Position numbers and translations under genes: made by a program. Source: Paenibacillus tritici (lineage in GTDB: Bacteria; Bacillota; Bacilli; Paenibacillales; Paenibacillaceae). From it: DNA of 64,000 nt. Location of the stretch: assembly GCF_013204885.1 (NCBI RefSeq), contig NZ_JABMKX010000013.1, positions 62,001 to 126,000 of the forward strand. Direction: 5' to 3'. The notes under the pieces were generated by a model that was not told the DNA's origin, ran no database searches, and saw nothing but the letters and a program-made list of their open reading frames with translations. Positions 9,199 through 17,885 of the stretch are shown here, one piece after another (the first letter of the stretch is position 1; each line of letters begins with the position of its first letter).

Positions 9199-10134
9199 AT
9201 GAAAATCCGGCTGGTGAATGCAGGGGTTTTTACGCCTATTGACAATATTGAAGAAACTTTAACCGCCCCTGCCGAGGGGTTCTACTGGATTGATGCAGAT
9301 GTGGAGGACCTTGTAGAGCTTCAGCCTATATACGGGCTGCATGATCTGGCTGTGGAAGACTGTCTAAGTGAAGAGGATCAGCGTCCGAAGCTGGAGATTT
9401 ATGAGAGCCATTATTTTATCGTAGTGAACAGTATCCGGTTCGATGATGAGGAAATCTTCCTCCGTGCGCTCAACGTGTTCCTGGGCAGACATTTCATTAT
9501 TACCGTTACGAAGCAGAAGATCCATGAGCTGCGTGTCCTGAAGCCCGCACTGTGGGAGCAGGAGGTCAGTACACCTGACCGCTTCCTGTATCTGCTGATC
9601 GACCTCGTTGTCGACAACTTCTTCTCGGTCGGTGACCGGATTGAAGCGCGGATCGAGAAGCTGGAAGAAGACATCCTCATGCATACCAAGAAAACGCATC
9701 TGAGCGAGATCATTGGTCTGCGCAGTGAGATTCTCTGGCTGAAGAAGATGCTCGGCCCGCAGAAGGAAGTTATCAACACGCTGAATAAGAAGGATCTTCG
9801 CCTGATCGACGATCAATTGCAGAAGTATTTCAGTGACATCTACGAAAACGCGGTCAAGATCTCTGAAACGTTTGAAACGTACCGCGATCTCATGGGCAAC
9901 TTACGCGAAGCTTATCAATCTAGTATTGCGAACCGCGCCAATGAAATCATGCGTGTATTTACGGCAATTACCACCATATTCATGCCGCTGACCGTGATTA
10001 CCGGAATCTACGGCATGAACTTTGACAATATCCCGGAGATCCACACCGAGTACGGCTACTATGGCGTCATTGCCGTTATGGTAACCCTCGGCTGCGGAAT
10101 GCTTGTGATCTTCCGCAAGAAGGATTGGCTATGA
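9199..10134 (+). CDS. corA: CorA-family Mg2+/divalent cation channel
   Basis: A 311-residue CorA protein. The long N-terminal alpha/beta and helical domain is cytoplasmic. Two C-terminal membrane segments follow: one ending in the signature YGMNF (GMN about residues 272-274), the other the hydrophobic stretch ending before FRKKDWL. Pentameric CorA channels admit Mg2+ and are gated by cytoplasmic Mg2+. The ATG at 9199 has AAGGAG at about nine bases; the frame is open upstream to 8974 but without a better start. Regulation probably works through the leader with small ORF and terminator just upstream. A terminator follows at 10157. Confidence 0.95.
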   Translation: MKIRLVNAGVFTPIDNIEETLTAPAEGFYWIDADVEDLVELQPIYGLHDLAVEDCLSEEDQRPKLEIYESHYFIVVNSIRFDDEEIFLRALNVFLGRHFIITVTKQKIHELRVLKPALWEQEVSTPDRFLYLLIDLVVDNFFSVGDRIEARIEKLEEDILMHTKKTHLSEIIGLRSEILWLKKMLGPQKEVINTLNKKDLRLIDDQLQKYFSDIYENAVKISETFETYRDLMGNLREAYQSSIANRANEIMRVFTAITTIFMPLTVITGIYGMNFDNIPEIHTEYGYYGVIAVMVTLGCGMLVIFRKKDWL

Positions 10135-10156
10135 AGGACGGCGGACGAATATGCAG

Positions 10157-10204
10157 GACGAAGGCACCGTATACCTTAGGGTTTCGGAAGCCTTCGTCTT
10201 TTTG
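10157..10204 (+). terminator. Terminator of corA
   Basis: GACGAAGGC (10157-10165) and GCCTTCGTC (10190-10198) form a nine-base-pair stem followed by TTTTT. Confidence 0.85.
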
Positions 10205-10331
10205 GTATGTCGCCCTTTACAAGAACAGCAAAGCCGTTTCCACTTGTGTCGCCTGTATGTACCTACCGCTGCACAAGCCGGGAATTCAGATCCTCCTGAC
10301 CTCTCCGCCGCATTCGGATACTCACTAGCAG

Positions 10332-11342
10332 CTAAGTAGCCATTCCCAGGGTAGCCGGCTGCTCCCGCCGGAGGCGGAGCCGGATCAGCCGCAGGCGTTC
10401 GTAATACAGATCCAGGCCGTCAGCAGGTGCGAAATCCTCCCCATACACTTTGTAGAGGACAGGCTTCAGGAAGTTGTCGCCGATCAGCTCATAGGCTGTC
10501 CATATATTGTTCTGTTCTTCAGAGGTCACTTCACTGAGTTCAAAGGCAATGAGCTTCTCGGCGGAATAGCCGTCCTTCTCCAGCTCTTCCACCACCTCAA
10601 GCACTTCACGGCGGGACACTCCGCTAAGCGCTGTGAGCTGCTCCATTCCCTGCCCTTCTTCAATCCCCTGGAGCAGAACACGGCGCAGTCTCAGCCGCTC
10701 TAATTGCTTCTTGTACTTAAGCTCCTTCTGCTTATAATGCCAGGACACAAAGCTCTCTTCATCAATCGTATGATTCACCCAGCTTAACGGAAAGTCATGC
10801 TCGCGTTCTACAGCCGAGGTAATGCTTAGCCAGTCGGCGCCATACTGTGAAGCTTTGCCTTCACCCACCCCCGGAAGCTGCAGCAGCTCCTCCGGCGTAC
10901 GGGGAAGAAATGCACTGATCATACGCAGCAGACGGTTGCTGGCCAGGATATAAGGTGCCTTCCGTTCGCTGGAGGCCTTCCCCCTGCGCCAGGAGCACAG
11001 CTCCTCAAAGACCGCTTCATTCCCGTAATGCTCGCTGTAATACTGCAGCTTAAGCTGCTCCTGGCTGCGGCTGCTGAGATTATCCTCCTCATGAAATACA
11101 CCGTCAATTAGCGGGCGGTAGCCATCCCCCATCTTCACTGCAAGCTCATGCCGGTATACACACAGCATCTCATTCCACGACCCGCCTTCATACCACAGGC
11201 TGTCGCCCGTCTCCTGTTCGCCGGAGAAGTCACGCCAGCCCAGACGCCACAGCCCTTCCTCTTCTCCAATCCATAGCTGGGCAAAAATCTCCTGGTCCAC
11301 TCCTGATATTCTGGACAAACGGTTCATAAATACAATCTGCAT
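10332..11342 (-). CDS. HRDC-domain protein
   Basis: A 336-residue protein with one recognisable domain, HRDC, at about residues 115-180 (WRRGKASSERKAPYILASN, then LPRTPEELLQLPGVGEGKA). HRDC domains occur in RecQ helicases and RNase D and bind nucleic acid; no helicase or nuclease motifs are present here. The C-terminal third holds a helix-rich region with a possible winged-helix element around LTALSGVSRREVLEVVEEL. The ATG at 11342 follows a GGTAGGG site; the frame is open 22 codons further, but that stretch overlaps a conserved hairpin repeat. Its role is probably nucleic-acid related; not further assignable. Confidence 0.75.
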   Translation of the reverse strand: MQIVFMNRLSRISGVDQEIFAQLWIGEEEGLWRLGWRDFSGEQETGDSLWYEGGSWNEMLCVYRHELAVKMGDGYRPLIDGVFHEEDNLSSRSQEQLKLQYYSEHYGNEAVFEELCSWRRGKASSERKAPYILASNRLLRMISAFLPRTPEELLQLPGVGEGKASQYGADWLSITSAVEREHDFPLSWVNHTIDEESFVSWHYKQKELKYKKQLERLRLRRVLLQGIEEGQGMEQLTALSGVSRREVLEVVEELEKDGYSAEKLIAFELSEVTSEEQNNIWTAYELIGDNFLKPVLYKVYGEDFAPADGLDLYYERLRLIRLRLRREQPATLGMAT

Positions 11343-11378
11343 ATGAATCCCTACCTTCGTTGTCTTACAGTATGCATA

Positions 11379-11423
11379 AAGATAAGAACTCTTTATAGCA
11401 TTGAGCATATAAATTCTTATCTT
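11379..11423. repeat. Dispersed hairpin element, copy A
   Basis: Arms AAGATAAGAA (11379-11388) and TTCTTATCTT (11414-11423) are perfect complements, with GAGCATATAAATTC inside the right half. Related copies lie at 28386-28429 and 34394-34440. Here it sits between the terminator of the ROK gene and the start of the HRDC gene. Confidence 0.7.
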
Positions 11424-11428
11424 GGCAC

Positions 11429-11470
11429 AAAAAAAGCACCTCTCCCACGAAATTCGTGAAAGAGGTGCTT
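11429..11470 (-). terminator. Terminator of the ROK kinase gene
   Basis: On the reverse strand AAGCACCTCT pairs with AGAGGTGCTT and a T7 run follows. An inner CACGAA/TTCGTG stem extends the hairpin. Confidence 0.88.
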
Positions 11471-11545
11471 CCTCTTAAATGCTATACTGTTAAAACCTAG
11501 GATACCATATATTACGTAACAGTCAATGTCTTTTTAACAGAATGC

Positions 11546-12427
11546 CTACTTCCGGTCCAATGCCAGCTTAGCCAGACCCAGCGCGCCGGACAGACCGGCG
11601 TTGTCCCCAAGCTGCGGAGGAACAATATAACTGCCAATCGCCTCATTGAGTGCCGGATGCTGTACATATCCGCCGAGCAATTCCTGCAGCTTAGTGTGGA
11701 TCAGCGGGAAAAGCTGACTCTGCTTCATCACGCCGCCGCCCATAACGATCTTCTGCGGCGAGAGGATCAGCACATAGTTCATCAGGGCATGGGCCAGATA
11801 GTGGGCCTCCATCGCCCAGGCCGGATGGTCCGCAGGCAGCTCACCCGCCGGTTTGCCCCAGCGTTTGCCGATAGCCGGACCGGCTGCCAGGCCTTCCAGG
11901 CAATCCCCGTGATAAGGACAGAAGCCTTCGTAGTGGTCCTCGGGATGACGACGGACCAGAATATGGCCCATCTCCGGATGGGACAGCCCATGGATCAGCT
12001 TCCCGCCAACGACTGCGCCAGCGCCGATCCCGGTGCCCACAGTGATGTACAGACAGCTATCCAGCCCTTGAGCTGCTCCCCAGGTGTACTCGCCCAGAGC
12101 TGCCCCGTTCACATCCGTATCGAAACCGATGGGTACCTGGAAATGCTCCTCAACGGCTCCCACCAGATTATATCCGCCCCAGTGGGGTTTCGGTGTGGTT
12201 GTAATATATCCATAGGTAGGGCTGCCAATAACCGGGTCAATCGGTCCGAACGAACCGATGCCGATGGCTTCCACTTCTTTGCCGGCAAAATAATTGATCA
12301 CCTGGCCCATTGTTTCTTGAGGGGTCTCCGTCGGAAAACTCACCCGGTCGATAATCGTCCCGTCCTCATTCCCGATTCCGCATACAAACTTTGTTCCTCC
12401 TGCTTCAATCGCTCCCAACAATTTCAC
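11546..12427 (-). CDS. ROK-family fructokinase
   Basis: A 293-residue sugar kinase of the ROK family, close in type to Bacillus YdhR/GmuE fructokinases. The N-terminal phosphate loop is GAIEAGGTKF, the catalytic Asp105 lies in DTDVNGAA, and the ATP loop is TVGTGIGAG. The zinc site is H155 (PEMGHI), C170, H173 and C176 in GFCPYHGDC, as expected for bacterial ROK fructokinases. It phosphorylates fructose (perhaps mannose) to the 6-phosphate. The start is GTG at 12427, nine bases after AAGGGAG. It stands alone, with a terminator after it; no sugar transporter is adjacent. Confidence 0.88.
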   Translation of the reverse strand: MKLLGAIEAGGTKFVCGIGNEDGTIIDRVSFPTETPQETMGQVINYFAGKEVEAIGIGSFGPIDPVIGSPTYGYITTTPKPHWGGYNLVGAVEEHFQVPIGFDTDVNGAALGEYTWGAAQGLDSCLYITVGTGIGAGAVVGGKLIHGLSHPEMGHILVRRHPEDHYEGFCPYHGDCLEGLAAGPAIGKRWGKPAGELPADHPAWAMEAHYLAHALMNYVLILSPQKIVMGGGVMKQSQLFPLIHTKLQELLGGYVQHPALNEAIGSYIVPPQLGDNAGLSGALGLAKLALDRK

Positions 12428-12790
12428 TGCAGCGTTCTCCCTTCTCCATACACATCATTAGGTGACAGCTTCCGGAATTTGCAATTCCTCAGCATATAAT
12501 ACCAACTATTCCCCTTGAAAAAAGACAAGCCGGTCGCCGGCCAGCGGGATAATAAAGCGTTCTCTCGCTCCTATTATACGTGGCTCACCGATGTATGACA
12601 AGCGGTTGACATATAGGGAAGCTACTTGGGTAAATGCAGGCATTGTTGCAGAAAATGCAAGAATGGTTCCACTAATCGGCTTGCTTCGAAGTGAAATGCT
12701 GCCTTATGTACAACACTCCCCGTTCAGGGGGCCATATGATGTGGGGAATGTTGTATTTCGTGCAGGATTTGTGTTGAGTTCAGTTACTGC
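12428..12790. other. Gene-free stretch with one strong hairpin
   Basis: I see no convincing gene. TACAACACTCCCC (12709-12721) and GGGGAATGTTGTA (12743-12755) form a 13-bp stem with one mismatch. A 72-codon open frame at 12591-12809 has no ribosome site and runs into the adjacent mobile-like element. Confidence 0.5.
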
Positions 12791-13030
12791 TGAGTTAGCT
12801 GCTATATAGATTGAACTTGTAAGTTTTATGACCTGGGATTGCCGTGACTCCAGAGAATGTTTGGCCCTCCGGCCGCTGTTGTCACCCGATTTCTTTAATT
12901 CAAACCGCTAATCACGGTAGAAATCCGGTGACAAAGGCGGACGCTACCCCTCCTACAGTGCCAAAATTCCCCTCCGCCACTTTTCCCTGTCTGTATATTT
13001 TCAAGTTCAATCTATACAGTGAGTTAGCTG
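12791..13030. mobile_element. MITE-like element with inverted ends and 11-bp direct duplication
   Basis: The direct repeats TGAGTTAGCTG (12791-12801 and 13020-13030) abut inverted ends CTATATAGATTGAACTT (12802-12818) and its complement with one mismatch (13003-13019). The 218-bp unit holds no gene. Inside is a second inverted pair, GTCACCCGATTTCT (12881-12894) and AGAAATCCGGTGAC (12919-12932), so the unit can fold into a long hairpin. Size, inverted ends and flanking duplication are those of a non-autonomous element; the transposase family is not evident. It lies 40 bases downstream of the end of cbiA. Confidence 0.65.
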
Positions 13031-13069
13031 TCACTAGTTCAATTTCTGCTGCGCTTCCGGTTTGGAACT

Positions 13070-14941
13070 CTAGATCTGCTGCAACTTGGCCAGCTTCTCC
13101 TCCCGGTAAGTCCGGCAGGCTGCTACAAGCCGCTCCGCTGCCGGGAAATACGAAGCCAGATGAATATGCGCATAAGCAGCCATGATGTTCCCGCTGATGT
13201 ACCCCTCAGGCTGGCTGCCCCCCCTGCCTTTGCTCTCATAGGCATAGGTCCGGGCCTCCGCGTCAGGATAACTCATGACGGAATAATGGAATTCATGGCC
13301 GCGCAGACGCTCGCCCCGATTGAGCAGGAGGCAATCGTGAAGTGCCGTTACTTCACGATACCCTAGTGCCGCCCGGCGCTCCTGCATCCCGGTATGTGCC
13401 GGAATGATCCCGGCCATCTCATGTACCGCGCCGGTGCGGTCAGTCAAACTGCGGGCCAGAACCATATAGCCGCCGCATTCCGCATAGAGCGGCATTCCGG
13501 CGGCTGCAGCGGACCTGAGCCCGCTCAGGAAGAGCGAATTCGCGGCAATCTCCGCCGCGAATTCCTCCGGGAACCCGCCCCCGATATAGATGCCGTCAGC
13601 TTCCGGCGGAATCCCCTCGCCGCTGAGCGGGCTGAAGTGAACCAGCCGGGCACCGGCACGGGCGAGCAGCTCCAGATTGTCGGCGTAATAGAAATTGAAC
13701 GCCGCATCCCGGGCAACGGCGATAACCGGGGAAGGCTGCGCAAGGCCTTCCGTCTCCTTCAGTGCTGTCAGCGCCGCACCTGGAGAGGACAGGTCGCCCT
13801 TCTCATTCCGCTCCTCTGCCAGGGGAGACTTTTGTGGGGCTGCCCCGGTGGACAACCTAGAGTTGAGCGTATCCGCTGTTGCCTCCGTTTCCAGCGTGAA
13901 ATTCAGCTTAGCCGCTGCCTCCAGCGGATGTTGCACAGCCGCCGCCCCCAGCGGATACTGCACAGTCGCTCCACCCGGCAGATGCTGCACAGCCGCTACC
14001 CCCGGCGGATACTGCACAGCCGCTGCCCCCAGCGGATGTTGCACAGCCGCTCCACCCGGCAGATGCTGCACAGCCGCTGCCTCAAGCGGAGCCTGCAAAG
14101 CCGGTGCGGCAGCGGCAAGCTCCAGCAGCCGCTCCAGATCCGTGCCTTGCGCCAGGACATCGGCGGCATGGTCGAACAAGGGCTCCAGCTCCCCGCGCTC
14201 CACAGCGGGCAGCAGGCCCAGATGCCGTTCCGGGATGTCCAGGCCGCTGTCGCGGGGCAGCCACCCGATCACGGGGATATCGCAGGCTGCCTCAATGGCA
14301 GCCTTAACCATCCGGTAGTGACCCTCGCTGCCGCAGCGGTTCACTATAACGGCTGCAATCCGCACCTCCGGCTCCAGCTGCCGGAAGCCCAGCACAATAG
14401 CCGCAGCACTGCGTCCCATGCTGCGGACATCCACCACAAGCAGAACCGGACTGTCCGTCAGGATGGCGATCTCCGCCGTCGATCCGGTGAGCGCGGTGTC
14501 CTCTTTGCCGTCATACAGTCCCATCACACCTTCAATTACAGAGATGTCCGCCTCCGCCGAGGAGCGCAGGAAATACTCCCGCAGATAGGCGCTTGAAGTC
14601 ATCCAGGAATCCAGGTTACGGGAAGCACGGCCCGTGACTGCACTGTGATACGCGGGATCAATATAATCGGGACCGCATTTGAAGCCCTGGACCTTCAGGC
14701 CCCGCCGGGCAAAAGCGCGCATCAGGCCCAGCGTGACCGTTGTTTTGCCGGAGCCGCTGCCTGTGCCTGCGATCACGAAGCGGGGACGCTTCTGCGGCTG
14801 CCGGGAGGTCGCCTCAGCCCCAGTCCCAGTCCCAACCTCAGCCTCATACCTCTCGCTCCTGCAGCTACTAATCTTCATTTCACTCCCGCGGCTATCAAGC
14901 TTCATTTCACCCTTCGGTTCATTTCCCGTCTCATGTTTCAT
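13070..14941 (-). CDS. cbiA: Cobyrinate a,c-diamide synthase CbiA with repeat-expanded linker
   Basis: A 623-residue enzyme amidating carboxylates a and c of cobyrinate with glutamine and ATP. The N-terminal BioD-like domain carries the P-loop GTGSGSGKTTV (about residues 59-69), FKCGPDYIDP and VIEGVMGLYDG. The C-terminal class-I glutamine amidotransferase domain has IGGGFPEEFA and the nucleophile Cys489 in AECGGYMVLA. Usual length is about 460; the excess is a poorly conserved N-terminus of about 50 residues and a linker with six 9-residue repeats. The ATG at 14941 lies one base after the cbiG stop (TGAAATG), which suggests translational coupling. It is the last gene of the cobalamin operon; no cobyric acid synthase follows. 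Confidence 0.93.
   Translation of the reverse strand: MKHETGNEPKGEMKLDSRGSEMKISSCRSERYEAEVGTGTGAEATSRQPQKRPRFVIAGTGSGSGKTTVTLGLMRAFARRGLKVQGFKCGPDYIDPAYHSAVTGRASRNLDSWMTSSAYLREYFLRSSAEADISVIEGVMGLYDGKEDTALTGSTAEIAILTDSPVLLVVDVRSMGRSAAAIVLGFRQLEPEVRIAAVIVNRCGSEGHYRMVKAAIEAACDIPVIGWLPRDSGLDIPERHLGLLPAVERGELEPLFDHAADVLAQGTDLERLLELAAAAPALQAPLEAAAVQHLPGGAAVQHPLGAAAVQYPPGVAAVQHLPGGATVQYPLGAAAVQHPLEAAAKLNFTLETEATADTLNSRLSTGAAPQKSPLAEERNEKGDLSSPGAALTALKETEGLAQPSPVIAVARDAAFNFYYADNLELLARAGARLVHFSPLSGEGIPPEADGIYIGGGFPEEFAAEIAANSLFLSGLRSAAAAGMPLYAECGGYMVLARSLTDRTGAVHEMAGIIPAHTGMQERRAALGYREVTALHDCLLLNRGERLRGHEFHYSVMSYPDAEARTYAYESKGRGGSQPEGYISGNIMAAYAHIHLASYFPAAERLVAACRTYREEKLAKLQQI
13913..14077 (-). repeat. 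Six 27-bp tandem repeats inside cbiA
   Basis: The linker between the two CbiA domains reads as six 9-residue units of the form AAVQHPLGA (variants AAVQHLPGG, AAVQYPPGV, ATVQYPLGA, AAVQHPLEA). The DNA units alternate between two types, suggesting duplication of a 54-bp pair. Confidence 0.85.
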
Positions 14942-14942
14942 T

Positions 14943-16103
14943 TCATTCCTGCCCCCGTCCACGCTCGCTCCCCTCCAGCTCTTCAGAATAGACAACCCGG
15001 GCTACAGCGATGGTTACGTTGCCGCTTTTGAGCTTAGGCTGCAGGAGGGTAGGCGCACCTGAAGACAGCAGTGCAGCAGGTTCACAGACACCGTAAGCAC
15101 CCGTTGCCCTAAACACCACCTCGGAAGGACTGTCCAGCTCCACTGTATTCAATTGCTCTGGCGTGTATAAAACCAGGTCCCAGCTGTACTTGGCACACAG
15201 GGCCAGCAGCCCGGCTTCATCGCCCTTGATCCCGGCTGTAGCTACATTCCGCACACTGTTGAATGACAGCCTAAGCTTATTTAACGTATGCCGCACCACG
15301 GCTTCCAGCTCTTCCGCACTCGTCCCGCGGTTGCAGCCGAGTCCAAGCACCAGACTGCGCGGGCGGTACACTACTGTGCATTCCGCAGGGACTGCTATGT
15401 CCTGATTTTCACCCGGCACTTCCCCCGGTCCTTCCGCCAGCCTGTCGCTTACAAAGATCGCTGCGCTGAAGCTAAGTCCGCTTTCCTTGAGTTCAGCTCT
15501 GCTTGCGAATAAGCGGACATGCCCCGGCAGCTCTGCTCCGGGAGGCAGCCAGCCGCGCTCTCCACTCTCCTGGACCACAGCTAACGCTTCCCCGTTAACC
15601 AGTGCGGCGCTTACCGCTTTCATAGGAATGAAGCTGTCCGCACGCCAGCCATACTCCCGGCCCAGCAGGTCCACAGCGAAGGTGCCCTGCACATCCGAGG
15701 CTGTGGTGATCACCGGATGGCTGCCGAGCAGCTCGGCAATCTCCAGGGTCAGCCGGTTGGCTCCTCCAAGATGGCCGGAGAGCATACTGATCACATGTTC
15801 TCCGCGCTCGTCGATGACGATGACGGCCGGGTCCGTTCTTTTATCCCGCAGCAGCGGAGCCGTCAGCCGGACAGCCGCCCCCAGCGAGAAGAACAGGATG
15901 ATCCCCTCATAATCCCCGAATAGCTTAAGGAGCAATGCTTGAACCGGTCCGTCAAAAACCGTGATCTCCCCGCCCCGCCCCTCCAGCCCGCCGCTATACT
16001 TGGCATAGACAAAGACTTCCGTCTGGTCCAGCCGCGCCCCCAGCTTCAAGGCCAGCCTTATTCCGCTGCGCGTAATCGCAACTGCCGCATACCGCTTACT
16101 CAC
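14943..16103 (-). CDS. cbiG: Cobalt-precorrin-5A hydrolase CbiG
   Basis: A 386-residue CbiG. It opens the delta-lactone of cobalt-precorrin-5A and releases acetaldehyde, a step specific to the anaerobic cobalamin route. The N-terminal domain has FFSLGAAVRLTAPLL and MLSGHLGGAN, the C-terminal domain LGLGCNRGTSAEEL and ATAGIKGDEAGL, both hallmarks of the family. I choose the GTG at 16103, which overlaps the cobM stop (GTGAGTAA); the frame is open 23 codons further, all inside cobM. The upstream overlap and near contact with cbiA show one operon. Confidence 0.92.
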   Translation of the reverse strand: MSKRYAAVAITRSGIRLALKLGARLDQTEVFVYAKYSGGLEGRGGEITVFDGPVQALLLKLFGDYEGIILFFSLGAAVRLTAPLLRDKRTDPAVIVIDERGEHVISMLSGHLGGANRLTLEIAELLGSHPVITTASDVQGTFAVDLLGREYGWRADSFIPMKAVSAALVNGEALAVVQESGERGWLPPGAELPGHVRLFASRAELKESGLSFSAAIFVSDRLAEGPGEVPGENQDIAVPAECTVVYRPRSLVLGLGCNRGTSAEELEAVVRHTLNKLRLSFNSVRNVATAGIKGDEAGLLALCAKYSWDLVLYTPEQLNTVELDSPSEVVFRATGAYGVCEPAALLSSGAPTLLQPKLKSGNVTIAVARVVYSEELEGSERGRGQE

Positions 16104-16899
16104 CGGAGCCGCTTCCTTCCCGGCAGCCGTGGGTGAACGCCTTGTCGTACAGCTTCGAGCGGTGCGCGTCACGGTCTGTCAGTCCCGGGTCCAGCGCCCA
16201 GCCGGCCAGGATCATGGCATGCATAGTGATGCCTGCACCCTGCAGATCCGCCTCCAGCTTCTCTACTGTCGTGCGCAGAATCTGCTGATCCGGCCAAGTC
16301 GCCCGCTTCACCACAGCCACCGGTGTCTCGGGGCTCCAGCCGGCGGCCAGAAATTCCCCGCTCACATGCCCGGCCAATGAAGCGCTAAGAAAAAGCGCCA
16401 CCGTACAGTGATGCTCCGCCAGCTTGCGCAGCTGCTCGCGCTCCGGCACCGGTGTGCGTCCTTCCGCACGGGTCAGGATCACCGTCTGCGTCAGCTCCGG
16501 CACAGTCAGCTCTGCGCCCAGCGCCGCAGCAGAAGCGAATACCGAGCTTACGCCCGGCACGATCTCATAGCGGACGCCGCTCAGCTTCAGCAGAGACATC
16601 TGTTCCAGAATCGCACCGTACATGGCAGGGTCGCCGGTGTGCACGCGGGCTACGCTTTTACCCGACTGCACGGCTGCCGTCATCAGCTCCACCTGTTGCT
16701 CCAGATCCATACCCGAGCTTTGGAGCACCTGCGCACCGGGCTTGGCGCTGCGGATCAGCTCCTCGCTGACCAGTGAGTCTGCATAGAGCACCAGATCTGC
16801 CGAGCGCAGAATGCGGCTGCCTTTTACCGTGATCAGCTCGGGGTCACCCGGTCCGGCACCTACAATATATACCTTCGGCTCCAGCACCATATCCGTCAT
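16096..16899 (-). CDS. cbiF: Cobalt-precorrin-4 C11-methyltransferase (CbiF/CobM)
   Basis: A 267-residue tetrapyrrole methylase that moves a methyl group from SAM to C11 of cobalt-precorrin-4. It has the Pro-rich loop VGAGPGDPELIT at the N-terminus, YADSLVSEEL, the SAM-site VHTGDPAMYGA and EIVPGVSSVFASAAAL. LTRAEGRTPVPE is typical of the C11 enzymes. Its ATG overlaps the stop of the preceding gene by ATGA, and its own end overlaps cbiG. The short basic C-terminal tail is unremarkable. Confidence 0.93.
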   Translation of the reverse strand: MTDMVLEPKVYIVGAGPGDPELITVKGSRILRSADLVLYADSLVSEELIRSAKPGAQVLQSSGMDLEQQVELMTAAVQSGKSVARVHTGDPAMYGAILEQMSLLKLSGVRYEIVPGVSSVFASAAALGAELTVPELTQTVILTRAEGRTPVPEREQLRKLAEHHCTVALFLSASLAGHVSGEFLAAGWSPETPVAVVKRATWPDQQILRTTVEKLEADLQGAGITMHAMILAGWALDPGLTDRDAHRSKLYDKAFTHGCREGSGSGE

Positions 16900-17771
16900 T
16901 TGCTCACCACCATCAGACTTAAGTACTCCACTTCCTTGCCCCGCAGATCCCGCGCATCCCGCCAGACCGTTTCATAGGGGGAGGTTACCTTGGTGACCAC
17001 TGAAGCCCGGCCGGACAAGCCCAGCTCATCCAGCACATCCAGCACCAGATCCAGCACCTTAGCCACCTTAAGGAACACCACTGTATCGTGATGCAGCAGC
17101 GCTTCCCTAAGCGCCTCCTTATCAGCCGTGGCCGGGATAATTCCCACCCGCTGATTGCCATCCGCCAAGGGCTGCTCCAGCGCAGCCGCCGCGCCCAGCA
17201 CCGAAGAAATTCCCGGAACCGACACAACCGGCACACCGGGATGCAGCTCCTGCATCAGCCGGGCCAGATGAATGAACGTACTATAGAGATTAGGATCACC
17301 CTCTGTCACAAAAGCCACATCCCGGCCCTGCCTCAGCTCCGCCCAGCACAGCTCCACTGTGCGGGTCCAGCCGCTGGCCAGCAGCTCGGGATCTTTCGTC
17401 ATCGGAAAGATCAGGCCGAGCATTATTTTATCCTGCGGATTAACATGCATTCCGATGATTTCGTAGGCGTATGATTTACCGCCTTTGGTGGTGGCCGGAT
17501 AAGCAATCACCGGACATTCCCGCAGCAGACGGCAGGCCTTGAGCGTGATCAGCTCGGGATCACCGGGTCCGACCCCAACACCGTATAACGTCCCTATAGC
17601 CCGGGGCGTCAGTCTCTCCTCCAGCTTCAGCTCTTCTTCATCCAAGGTGCCGAGCAGCTCACTTGCCGCCTGCATCGCCGCTTCTGCCCACTGCGTTCCT
17701 GCAGTAGCCTCCCCGGATACTTCCTGTCCGTCCGCAGCCTGCTGGCGCGGCTCCATTACATCGCTCTTCAT
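16896..17771 (-). CDS. cbiL: Cobalt-precorrin-2 C20-methyltransferase (CbiL/CobI)
   Basis: A 291-residue tetrapyrrole methylase acting on C20 of cobalt-precorrin-2. The core starts near residue 62 with LYGVGVGPGDPELITLKA, followed by YPATTKGGKSYAYEI (CobI-type), VTEGDPNLYSTF and SVPGISSVLGAAAAL. I start at the ATG at 17771, eight bases after a full AAAGGAGG. This leaves an Ala/Glu-rich N-terminal extension of about 60 residues that normal CbiL lacks. The frame is open upstream to 17876 without a better site. Downstream it overlaps cbiF by four bases. Confidence 0.92.
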   Translation of the reverse strand: MKSDVMEPRQQAADGQEVSGEATAGTQWAEAAMQAASELLGTLDEEELKLEERLTPRAIGTLYGVGVGPGDPELITLKACRLLRECPVIAYPATTKGGKSYAYEIIGMHVNPQDKIMLGLIFPMTKDPELLASGWTRTVELCWAELRQGRDVAFVTEGDPNLYSTFIHLARLMQELHPGVPVVSVPGISSVLGAAAALEQPLADGNQRVGIIPATADKEALREALLHHDTVVFLKVAKVLDLVLDVLDELGLSGRASVVTKVTSPYETVWRDARDLRGKEVEYLSLMVVSK

Positions 17772-17885
17772 TGCGGGTTCCTCCTTTATTTCTGTTCCTT
17801 CCGTCCGGACAACTCTCCAGTAATCTTCTGCTACTACGAATGATTCGGTGCTGAAGCTGCATGTCCTGCGGCTCACGCTTGCGGA

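Noticed and set aside
12591-12809. 72-codon forward frame
   Set aside because: No ribosome site, no family, and it runs into the inverted end of the MITE-like element.
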